Assembly (NCBI GenBank): GCA_021813195.1
Contig: JAKALI010000295.1
Coordinates: 1-5,795 of the forward strand
Length of the DNA: 5,795 nucleotides
Origin: Pseudomonadota bacterium
Lineage (GTDB): Bacteria; Pseudomonadota; Alphaproteobacteria; Rhizobiales; Hyphomicrobiaceae
Reading direction: 5' to 3'
Below the pieces are notes generated by a model. That model worked only from the letters and a program-made list of their open reading frames with translations, searched no databases and had not been told where the DNA came from. The translations under genes were made by a program, and so were the position numbers. This document shows, piece by piece, positions 1-5,155 of this stretch (within the stretch, counting starts at the first letter, position 1; each line of letters opens with the position of its first letter).

Positions 1-307
1 GGGATCGGAACTTCAGGCCGGAGTGCGGGTGGACCTCGCAATAATCCTCGATCCAGTCGGGCAGCATTGCAAGGATGGCGTCGGCGTCAGTCAGAACGTT
101 CAATCTGGCGTAGTCGCGTTTCAGTGTTTTGACGAAGCTTTCGGACATGCCGTTGCTTTCCGGGCTTCGCACCGGGGTGAACAGCAGCGTGAGGCCGAGC
201 GCTCGCGCCATGTTGGCTGTGTCCTTTGCGATGTCGGCGCTGCCGTTGTCCGACAGCCATTCGACGAGATGCGGCGTTCGCGTTGCGCCAAAGCGCGTTC
301 GACCGCG
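1..307 (-). mobile_element. IS3-family (IS2-group) transposase OrfB, C-terminal fragment
   Basis: Read on the minus strand, this stretch encodes the end of an IS3-family OrfB integrase-type (DDE) transposase. Visible in order are an AVE..RFG segment (about 307-287), PHLVEWLSDNGS with a catalytic Asp (codon 250-248), TPVRSPESNGMSESFVKT with the catalytic Glu, a KRDYARL segment, and the C-terminal DWIEDYCEVHPHSGLKFRS, where the window ends. The SDNGS and SPESNGM blocks and the HPHS tail are the hallmark of the IS2 group. One base appears missing between AVE and RFG (near 296-299), which puts the two parts in different frames. The N-terminal half and OrfA are absent: beyond about 307 the sequence switches to an IS4-family gene. 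The fragment is therefore non-functional as seen. Its right boundary is placed by loss of similarity judged by eye. Confidence 0.85.
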
Positions 308-682
308 TACCCAAATCCTGCGCCAAACAAAAAAGCTCGTAGATATCGCTTTCTCGGTCGGCCACATGGACGCACCGTTCAGGCGCGCCGATTAGGGTCA
401 TCGACTGCCGCAGGTTTTCGAGCCAGCGGTAACTCTCCTTTGTCTCGATCGGAACGCGTGTAGGATTGACGTGTCGCTTGAGTGCGAGCGTTCCCTTGAA
501 CTTCGTGCGCGTCCAGAATTTCACCGCCGTCAACCCGAGCGGCGTGCCAGCGAGGGTCACGGCCAGGCTTGAATGCATAAGCACTCCACACAAGGTGATC
601 GCGTTGGGCTGTCCCGCTTTGTATTGGCCGCCATTGATAGTCTTGGTGAAGCCGATTTTTCCAGGTTGCGCCCGATTGTAGA
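306..682 (-). mobile_element. IS4-family (Tn5/IS50-like) transposase, internal fragment
   Basis: On the minus strand about 125 residues match the middle of a Tn5-like IS4-family transposase. They start at a YNRAQPGKIGF segment (from about 680) and continue through TLCGVLMHSSLAVT, LGLTAVKFWTR, KFKGT.ALKR, NPTRVPIE.KES.RWLENLRQ and CVHVADRESDIYELFC, ending at LGT near 308. The Asp in the DRESDI motif corresponds to the second catalytic Asp of the Tn5 DDE triad. The first Asp block (DTT) would lie just upstream and is missing, because the sequence there becomes the oppositely oriented ISAs1 gene. The C-terminal region with the catalytic Glu is missing too, replaced by the IS3 fragment. It is an orphan internal piece that cannot transpose. 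The family call is firm and the exact IS name is not recognised. Confidence 0.85.
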
Positions 683-685
683 GGC

Positions 686-1573
686 GAGGACAATCTCGAC
701 TTTCTCCGGCGTTTTCTGCCCTACCATCACGGCCTGCCGTGCGCACGCTGGCTGCGCAGCTTGATGAACCGGTTCGATCCCGGCCTGTTTTCCGACTGTT
801 TTTGCTCCTGGGCGCGCGCGCTGCGGCCGGATGCGCCCGACCTCGTGGCCATCGACGGCAAGACCTCGCGCGGCAGCCGCGATGCGGGCAATGGCCGCGC
901 AGCGCTGCATCTGGTGTCGGCCTTCGCCACGCGCGAACGCCTCGTCATCGGTCAGGAAGCGGTGGCGCAGGGCTCCTGCGAGCAGGACACGATCCCCCTG
1001 CTGCTCGACAAGCTCGCCGCCTCCGGTTCGCTCGACCGCGCCCTCGTCACCATCGACGCGATCGCCTGCAACGCCAAGGTCGCGCAGGCCGTGCTCGACG
1101 CCAACGCCGACTATCTGCTCGCCGTCAAAGCCAACCAGCCCGGCCTTCTCGGCGAGATCGAACGCTTCTTCGCCGACGCGCCCGCGCAGAGCCTCGATAC
1201 CGACGTCGACGCCGACAAAGGTCACGGCCGCGTCGAAGAACGCATCGTCCGCGTGTCGTCCGACATCGGCTGGCTCGACGGCGACCGCCGCTTTCCCGGC
1301 GAATATCGCTTCCCCCGCATCGCCGTCCTCGCCAGCGTCGAGGCGCGCGTCCACGAAAAGGGCGCAACCCGCGTCCAGCGACGCTTCTACATCGCCTCGC
1401 GCAGGATGAGCGCGGCCCAGCTCGCCCGCGCCGTGCGCGGCCACTGGGCCATCGAGAACTCCCTGCACTGGGTGCTCGACGTCGTCTTCCGCGAGGACGC
1501 CGCAAGATCGCGAACCGCTCACGGTCCAGCCAAGATGGCCGTCGTCCGCCACTTCGCCTTCGATCTCGTGCGC
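686..1573 (+). mobile_element. ISAs1-family transposase, truncated at both ends
   Basis: The plus-strand frame runs open from about 686 and encodes most of an ISAs1-family (H-repeat-associated) DDE transposase. The order is DFLRRFLPYHHGLPC, LMNRFDPGLF, LVAIDGKTSRGS (first catalytic Asp), HLVSAFATRERLVIGQ, ALVTIDAIAC, ADYLLAVKANQPGLL, DKGHGRVEER, VRGHWAIENSLHWVLDVVF (conserved Glu) and KMAVVRHFAFDLVRA. Similarity stops abruptly at about 1573; the frame then reads through unrelated sequence to a stop at 1628-1630. About 70-80 N-terminal residues and the last few dozen C-terminal residues usual for the family are missing. The first internal start codons (TTG 761, ATG 764) have no convincing ribosome site. 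No internal stop or frameshift was found, so this was probably the most recently active of the four fragments. It is visibly richer in G+C than the catabolic genes downstream, which fits an independent origin. Confidence 0.9.
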
Positions 1574-1687
1574 GCTCTCCTTTGGCCGGCGAAATGTCAC
1601 CGGTCGGCTTCCGCAGCCGTCGATTGTTGAACCAGTCGACCTATTCGAGCATGGCGACCTCGAAATCCTCGGGCTTCAACTGTCTCT
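1574..1687 (-). mobile_element. IS3-family transposase OrfB, C-terminal remnant with internal stop
   Basis: On the minus strand a short frame reads LKPEDFEVAMLE, stop, VDWFNNRRLRKPTGDISPAK. This is the C-terminal signature of IS3-family OrfB proteins, usually LEWVDWFNNRRL.EPIGN.PPAE. A TAG at 1643-1641 stands where the family has tryptophan (TGG), so the copy is inactivated by what looks like a single-base change. Several normally conserved positions after NNRR are also altered. The fragment begins exactly where ISAs1 similarity ends and stops before the promoter of the next gene. It differs from the IS3 fragment at the left edge, which is of the HPHS (IS2-group) type, so it derives from a second IS3-family element. 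Confidence 0.75.
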
Positions 1688-1722
1688 AACAGGCCGCCCA
1701 ACAAGAGAGGTCGCCGGGAATG

Positions 1723-1751
1723 TTGACGCCGTCGCCGCTCCCCCTTATTCT
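1723..1751 (+). promoter_or_regulatory. Sigma70-like promoter for the transglutaminase-like gene
   Basis: TTGACG (1723-1728) matches five of six bases of the -35 consensus. It is followed after 17 bases by TATTCT (1746-1751), which matches four of six bases of the -10 consensus. A start of transcription near 1758 would leave a leader of about 30 bases before the GTG at 1790. It is the only well-spaced candidate I noticed in the gap between the IS remnants (to about 1687) and the first gene. It is inferred from consensus and spacing alone; alphaproteobacterial promoters often diverge from this consensus. Confidence 0.5.
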
Positions 1752-1770
1752 AACGGTTGTTCGAATTGAT

Positions 1771-1781
1771 CTTCTAGAAGG
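1771..1781 (+). promoter_or_regulatory. Shine-Dalgarno site within a 10-bp palindrome
   Basis: AGAAGG (1776-1781) is a good Shine-Dalgarno match lying 8 bases before the GTG at 1790. It touches the alternative GTG at 1781, which therefore cannot be served by it, and this decides the start. The site overlaps a perfect palindrome CTTCTAGAAG (1771-1780). That could be incidental, could fold weakly over the ribosome site, or could be half of an operator. The sequence does not distinguish these. Confidence 0.5.
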
Positions 1782-1789
1782 TGATCGCG

Positions 1790-2512
1790 GTGACGGACTC
1801 CCGAAATGAGCCTCCGAAAGAGGCCGCAAGATACGGTGCGCCCGCGTATTACGTCGACAGCGAAAGCCCCGAAATAGAGCAGTTCGTTGTCCGGGCCTTG
1901 AGCGATTTGCCGGACGACGCGTCTCAAACCAGCAAGGCGATCCGCCTGTTCGATGCGGTGCGGGATGGCATCCGCTATGATCCCTACACGTTTGCTCTGG
2001 ATACCGATGCCTACCGCGCCAGCAGGATCGCAAAATCCGACTCTGCATTTTGCGTGCCCAAGGCGATCTTGCTGGCGGCTTGCCTGCGCGCGGTCGGCAT
2101 TCCGGCAGCGCTGGGGTTCGCCGATGTGCGCAACCATCTAAACACGCCGAAGCTGCAGGAGTTGATGGGTACCGATCTGTTCATCTATCACGGCTACGTG
2201 CAGCTCTGGGTCGACGACAAGGCTTACAAGATCACACCGGCGTTCGATATGGATCTTTGCAGGCGTTTCGGGGTCAAGCCGCTCGTCTTCAACGGCGAGA
2301 GCGACGCACTCCTGCATGAGTTCAACGCCAACGATCTGCGACACATGGAATATGTGAACGATCGCGGGCTTTATCTCGATGCTCCAGTGGGGGAAATCCT
2401 GTGCGCATTCAAAGAGACCTACCCCAAGCTCGAACAATTCAGTCGCGATCACACCCGGCGCAACGCCGAAGGGGTGAACGGCAAGTTTGCGCCGGCTGAC
2501 GAGGCCTCATGA
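1790..2512 (+). CDS. Transglutaminase-like Cys/His/Asp superfamily protein
   Basis: This 240-residue protein (GTG start at 1790, chosen from the ribosome site) carries a transglutaminase-like core of the PF01841 type. The nucleophile Cys is about residue 88 in SAFCVPKAILLAACLRA.GIPA, His is about 134 in YHGYVQLWVDD, and Asp is about 153 in ITPAFD. All three members of the catalytic triad are present. The N-terminal helix region (RYDPYTFALD) and the FADVRNHL and RHMEYVNDRG blocks match a bacterial subfamily of similar length, so it looks complete. No signal peptide or membrane segment is visible, so it should be cytoplasmic. Family members can be amide or peptide hydrolases or acyl-transfer enzymes; the substrate is unknown. 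It heads the plus-strand cluster and its stop overlaps the start of the decayed MaoC gene, which suggests translational coupling and a role tied to acyl-CoA metabolism. That role is inference. Confidence 0.85.
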   Translation: MTDSRNEPPKEAARYGAPAYYVDSESPEIEQFVVRALSDLPDDASQTSKAIRLFDAVRDGIRYDPYTFALDTDAYRASRIAKSDSAFCVPKAILLAACLRAVGIPAALGFADVRNHLNTPKLQELMGTDLFIYHGYVQLWVDDKAYKITPAFDMDLCRRFGVKPLVFNGESDALLHEFNANDLRHMEYVNDRGLYLDAPVGEILCAFKETYPKLEQFSRDHTRRNAEGVNGKFAPADEAS

Positions 2513-2605
2513 AGCATCTTGAAGATTTCTAGCCGGGCCAGATCTGCGGGTTCCGCGCCCGCAGTCGAGCAAGGAGGAAACTGCCGAGCAGTTCAAGCGA
2601 CGTAG
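2509..2605 (+). pseudogene. MaoC-like hydratase, N-terminal remnant
   Basis: An ATG at 2509 overlaps the TGA of the preceding gene (ATGA) and starts MKHLEDF, then TAG (2530-2532), then PGQICGF. MaoC/hotdog-fold (R)-hydratases typically begin [Y/H].EDF..GQ, so the stop replaces an ordinary residue, most simply CAG to TAG. After about 2560 the family-like sequence continues in another frame as SSKEETAEQFKR (2565-2600), implying a small insertion or deletion between about 2551 and 2565. Roughly the first 30 codons survive. The catalytic Asp/His region and the rest of the hotdog fold are gone, and acyl-CoA dehydrogenase sequence takes over at about 2606. The intact ancestor would have hydrated an enoyl-CoA. 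The call relies on a short N-terminal motif and on context, so it is moderately secure. Confidence 0.6.
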
Positions 2606-2848
2606 GCGTCGAGTGCGAGTGTCTCAACGCTCGAGATGCGGGTGACCAAGACGTCTCAGAAGGCAGCTGAACTCATGATCGAAGCGACGGAACCTGATCT
2701 GCGCGCGGCGGCGCCGCCGCGGTTCGGCAAAGCCAGAGTTGGTGTTCCAACGAACTTCTATACAGCCCGACTAACCGCGGTCTACGGCGGGCCGAACGAG
2801 ATCCAGCACGACATTATATCGAAAGCAGTCCTTGGACTGCCGAGTTAA
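2606..2848 (+). pseudogene. Acyl-CoA dehydrogenase, C-terminal remnant
   Basis: From about 2606 an open frame encodes the last 80 or so residues of an acyl-CoA dehydrogenase. ASVSTLEMRVTKTSQKAAELMIEA matches the C-terminal helix that usually carries TE..Q...EL..EA, and the end reads TAVYGGPNEIQHDIISKAVLGLPS, the typical (Y/F)GG.(N/S)EIQ..II....LGL signature that contacts FAD in the tetramer. A full-length enzyme is about 380-400 residues, so the N-terminal and middle domains, including most of the flavin and CoA site, are missing. A TAG (2603-2605) closes the frame upstream. The ATG at 2636 has no ribosome site and lies inside the conserved helix, so it is unlikely to be a true start. The remnant directly follows the MaoC remnant, which points to one internal deletion. 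The next gene starts 20 bases after its stop. Confidence 0.8.
2704..2721. repeat. Perfect 18-bp GC palindrome
   Basis: CGCGGCGGCGCCGCCGCG is a perfect 18-base palindrome without a loop, lying inside the acyl-CoA dehydrogenase remnant in its least conserved part (encoding RAAAPPR). It could form a short cruciform or a hairpin with a small loop, or simply reflect G+C-rich codon repeats. No regulatory role can be claimed. Confidence 0.5.
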
Positions 2849-2868
2849 CCGCAAGGGAGGATATTATT

Positions 2869-3678
2869 ATGCATGACCGTTATGCCAAGTATGACAAACT
2901 GAAGTTCGACTATCCGGCCGAGCGCGTGCTGCGCGTCACCTTCGACCGACCGGAGACGTTCAACTCGGTCGATGCCGAGACGCACACGCAGATGACCGAC
3001 ATGTGGATCGATATCGACCGAGATCCCGACATTAATGCGGTGATTGTCACAGGTGCGGGCAAGGCGTTTTCGGCGGGCGGAGATTTCAGCTTGATCGAGA
3101 GCATGATCGGCAATTCGCATGAGATCATGAAGACGTGGAAAGAAGCCAAAAACCTCGTCTACAACATCATCAACTGCAACAAGCCGATCATTTCGGCGAT
3201 TAATGGTCCGGCGGCTGGTGCCGGCCTGGTGGTCGGCATCCTGGCCGATGTGTCGATCGCTGGCAAAAAAGCCAAGATTGTCGACGGCCATCCGCGTCTC
3301 GGCGTCGCCGCCGGCGACGTCGCTGCGATCATCTGGCCGCTTCTGTGCGGCATGGCTAAGGCGAAATATTATCTGATGACCTGCCGGGCGGTATCGGGCG
3401 AAGAGGCTGACCGGATCGGTCTTGTGTCGATGTGCGTCGAGGATGACATTCTTCAGCAGACTGCGCTCGACATCGCGACCGAACTCGCGAATGGCTCGCA
3501 GAGTTCAATCCGCTGGACAAAATACTCACTCAACAACTGGCTCCGCCAGGCCGGACCGATCTTCGACACATCCACGGCCCTCGAGATGCTGGGCTTCATG
3601 AGCGAGGATGTGAAAGAGGGCGTGCTCTCGCATCGCGAGAAGCGGGCTCCAAATTTCCGTAAAGATTGCCCGATCTGA
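2869..3678 (+). CDS. Crotonase-superfamily (enoyl-CoA hydratase/isomerase-like) protein
   Basis: This 269-residue protein has the size and block order of the crotonase family (PF00378). [14 protein letters not shown] (about 22-35) is followed by AFSAGGDF (66-73), where the first oxyanion-hole amide sits, then [10 protein letters not shown] (111-120) with the second, and [20 protein letters not shown] (131-150). The CoA-binding helix [13 protein letters not shown] (174-186) and C-terminal [14 protein letters not shown] (250-263) complete the fold. The ATG at 2869 sits 8 bases after a strong AAGGGAGG site. By manual alignment to rat enoyl-CoA hydratase, the two catalytic glutamates (Glu144, Glu164) correspond to Val121 and His141, so classical hydration is doubtful. 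Asp150 is a nearby acidic candidate. Isomerase, hydrolase, lyase or a divergent hydratase remain possible. It is cytoplasmic and probably co-transcribed with the PaaK-like gene 28 bases downstream. The fold is certain; the reaction is not. Confidence 0.9.
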   Translation: MHDRYAKYDKLKFDYPAERVLRVTFDRPETFNSVDAETHTQMTDMWIDIDRDPDINAVIVTGAGKAFSAGGDFSLIESMIGNSHEIMKTWKEAKNLVYNIINCNKPIISAINGPAAGAGLVVGILADVSIAGKKAKIVDGHPRLGVAAGDVAAIIWPLLCGMAKAKYYLMTCRAVSGEEADRIGLVSMCVEDDILQQTALDIATELANGSQSSIRWTKYSLNNWLRQAGPIFDTSTALEMLGFMSEDVKEGVLSHREKRAPNFRKDCPI

Positions 3679-3706
3679 ACGGGTTCATCAGGGGACGCCG
3701 GCAGCA

Positions 3707-4903
3707 ATGTCAATTGACATCTATCACGACATCGCCGCCGCCTACAACGCGGCGGCATCGAAGGCGCCGGGTCTGAAGGCGCGTTTCGACGCGGCCGGTT
3801 TCGACCCCGCCAAGATTTCATCACTGGCAGACCTCTCACGTCTGCCGGTGATGAAGAAAGAAGAATTATTGAAGCTCCAAAGAGCGAAGCCGCCTTTTGG
3901 CGGATTCCTCGCCGCCGATCTGTGGGACGTAGCGCGCATCTATGTGTCGCCCGGCCCGATCTTTGAACCGGCATTGCCTGGCGGTGGCGGGCATGGGCTG
4001 GATCTGCTGTTCAGAGCCGCCGGAGTTGGCAGGGGCGATATCATCCTGAACACTTGGATGTATCATCTTGTGCCGGCTGGTCTTCTCTTTGATGAAGCGG
4101 CGCACGCCGCCGGCGCCACCGTTATCCCCGGCGGGGTGGGAAACACCGAATTGCAGGCGCAGATCATCGTCGAGGCCGGCGCTACCGCGATTTGCGCATC
4201 CACCGCGTTCTTCCTGGCGCTGGCCGAAACCGTCATCAAGACCTATGGCCGAGACGCCTGGAAAGTGAAAGCCGCATTTCTGGGTGGAGAGATGGGCGAC
4301 TGGATGTCCAAGCGTCGGCGGATCGAAGCCGATTACGGCGTCTCGACCTGGGCCGCCTACGCCACGGCCGACCTAGGGCTCGTCGCCTATGAGGACGGGC
4401 GCGAAGGTTATGTCGTGCATCCTGACCGGATTGTGCAGATCTGCGATCCGGTCAGCGGCGCTCCCACGGCGCATGGCGAGCCGGGCGAGGTGGTCGTGAC
4501 CACGCGTCAAGCCGATTGGCCCATGATCCGCTTCGGCACGGGCGACAGCGCCCTTGCGCTGGAAAGCGCCGATGATGGCAGTGTGCGGCGAATCTCCGCC
4601 CTTCAGGGGCGGGTAGGCGCCGCCGTAAAGGTGCGCGAGATTTTCGTATATCCACGCGCGATCGAGGAAGTGGTGATCGCCACGCCCGGAGCGAAGGCGG
4701 CGCAAGCGGTGGCCACCCGAGAGAATGACCGCGACATGATACGGCTGTCGCTTGTTCTGGAAGTCGGCGCCGATGGCGAGAAAGCCCGGGCTGCGGCGCT
4801 GGAGGCCTTCAGGTCGCATGCCAGGATTCGCGCGGACGAGATCACAATCGTCGACGCCCTGCCGGACAACGCCGACTTGATAGTCAATCGAAAGGACGTC
4901 TGA
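3707..4903 (+). CDS. PaaK-like adenylate-forming (phenylacetate-CoA ligase family) protein with atypical P-loop
   Basis: The 398-residue product resembles the phenylacetate-CoA ligase branch of ANL enzymes, which use ATP to make an acyl-CoA. The N-terminal DLSRLPVMKKEELL (42-55) and ARIYVSPGPIFEP (76-88) precede the central domain with TWMYHLVPAGLLFDE, GATVIPGG and AAFLGGE. The A5-like YATADLG (218-224), A7-like RFGTGD (275-280), hinge-like GRVGAAVKVREIFVYPRAIEE (301-321) and a C-terminal Lys in IVNRKDV (position 396) follow. PaaK enzymes normally carry SSGTTGKP in the ATP phosphate loop; here the same place reads SPGPIFEP, with neither the Thr pair nor the Lys. The length is slightly short for PaaK (about 430), and all domains seem present. 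The ATG at 3707 follows AGGGGA (3690-3695) by 11 bases. It probably activates the carboxylic acid used by this cluster; substrate unknown. Confidence 0.85.
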   Translation: MSIDIYHDIAAAYNAAASKAPGLKARFDAAGFDPAKISSLADLSRLPVMKKEELLKLQRAKPPFGGFLAADLWDVARIYVSPGPIFEPALPGGGGHGLDLLFRAAGVGRGDIILNTWMYHLVPAGLLFDEAAHAAGATVIPGGVGNTELQAQIIVEAGATAICASTAFFLALAETVIKTYGRDAWKVKAAFLGGEMGDWMSKRRRIEADYGVSTWAAYATADLGLVAYEDGREGYVVHPDRIVQICDPVSGAPTAHGEPGEVVVTTRQADWPMIRFGTGDSALALESADDGSVRRISALQGRVGAAVKVREIFVYPRAIEEVVIATPGAKAAQAVATRENDRDMIRLSLVLEVGADGEKARAAALEAFRSHARIRADEITIVDALPDNADLIVNRKDV

Positions 4904-4935
4904 CCAAGATCGAGCATCCTTGGACCACTGGTCAG
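4900..4935. repeat. Inverted repeat at the end of the PaaK-like gene, with an operator-like palindrome
   Basis: CTGACCA (4900-4906), which includes the stop codon, is the reverse complement of TGGTCAG (4929-4935). Nested inside is CCAAG (4904-4908) with CTTGG (4919-4923). The right arm also contains GACCACTGGTC (4923-4933), a 5+1+5 palindrome of the kind bound by dimeric repressors. These structures compete with one another. They could give a weak RNA hairpin at the 3' end of the transcript; no T-run follows, so an intrinsic terminator is not supported. Confidence 0.4.
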
Positions 4936-5000
4936 ATCGCGCACGTAATTCGCACGATCAAAGAAGCGGCCGCGCAAAGCCTGGTCGCGCAAGAATGCAA

Positions 5001-5050
5001 CAAGCAGCGTGTGACAGCGCATTCTTCGGTGCCCTGTCACATCGCGCTTG
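5001..5050. repeat. Long imperfect inverted repeat in the convergent intergenic region
   Basis: TGTGACAG (5010-5017) and CTGTCACA (5034-5041) form a perfect 8-bp stem around a 16-base loop. The flanking CAAGC (5001-5005) and GCTTG (5046-5050) extend it after a small internal mismatch of mostly unpaired bases. The structure lies between two convergent genes and outside any credible reading frame, consistent with a palindromic repeat unit or a bidirectional transcription-stop region. Confidence 0.5.
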
Positions 5051-5081
5051 CTGCGCGACACCGGCGCACGCCGGCAAGCGC
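5044..5081. repeat. Second inverted repeat, overlapping the first
   Basis: GCGCTTGC (5044-5051) is the exact reverse complement of GCAAGCGC (5074-5081). The loop contains further self-complementary pieces (CCGGCG at 5061-5066 with CGCCGG at 5069-5074). Its left arm is shared with the outer arm of the repeat at 5001-5050, so the two hairpins are mutually exclusive. Function is unknown. Confidence 0.45.
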
Positions 5082-5103
5082 ACAGCGACAGCGATGCAAC
5101 AGG

Positions 5104-5123
5104 CCCGCTTCGGTTGAAGCGGG
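5104..5123. terminator. Strong 8-bp hairpin between convergent genes, possible bidirectional terminator
   Basis: CCCGCTTC (5104-5111), loop GGTT, and GAAGCGGG (5116-5123) form a perfect G+C-rich stem. It sits 33 bases past the stop of the minus-strand ligase and about 200 bases past the stop of the plus-strand PaaK-like gene, a typical place for a shared terminator. Neither side has a clear run of T residues, so it may act without one, as many alphaproteobacterial terminators seem to, or only protect RNA ends. Confidence 0.5.
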
Positions 5124-5155
5124 AGACGTCCTTCCGCATGGGCAGGAATGGGTCG

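Noticed and set aside
1..10. GGGATCGGAA at the left edge resembles adapter sequence
   Set aside because: It is in the wrong orientation for a left-end adapter, and it encodes the expected conserved KFRS residues of the IS3 transposase, so it is genomic.
557..1600. A 347-codon open frame on the minus strand
   Set aside because: It is antisense to the clearly recognisable ISAs1 transposase and partly to the IS4 fragment; long antisense frames are expected in G+C-rich genes, and its product matches no family I know.
739..1689. A 316-codon plus-strand frame overlapping the ISAs1 gene
   Set aside because: Its product is arginine- and proline-rich with no motifs, the pattern of an out-of-frame reading of a G+C-rich gene.
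2636..2848. A 70-codon small gene starting at ATG 2636
   Set aside because: The start has no ribosome site and lies inside a conserved dehydrogenase helix that continues upstream to 2606; it is a gene remnant, not a small protein.
4920..5117. A 65-codon plus-strand frame in the intergenic region
   Set aside because: It has no ribosome site, no recognisable motif, and spans the inverted-repeat cluster, which makes it unlikely to be coding.
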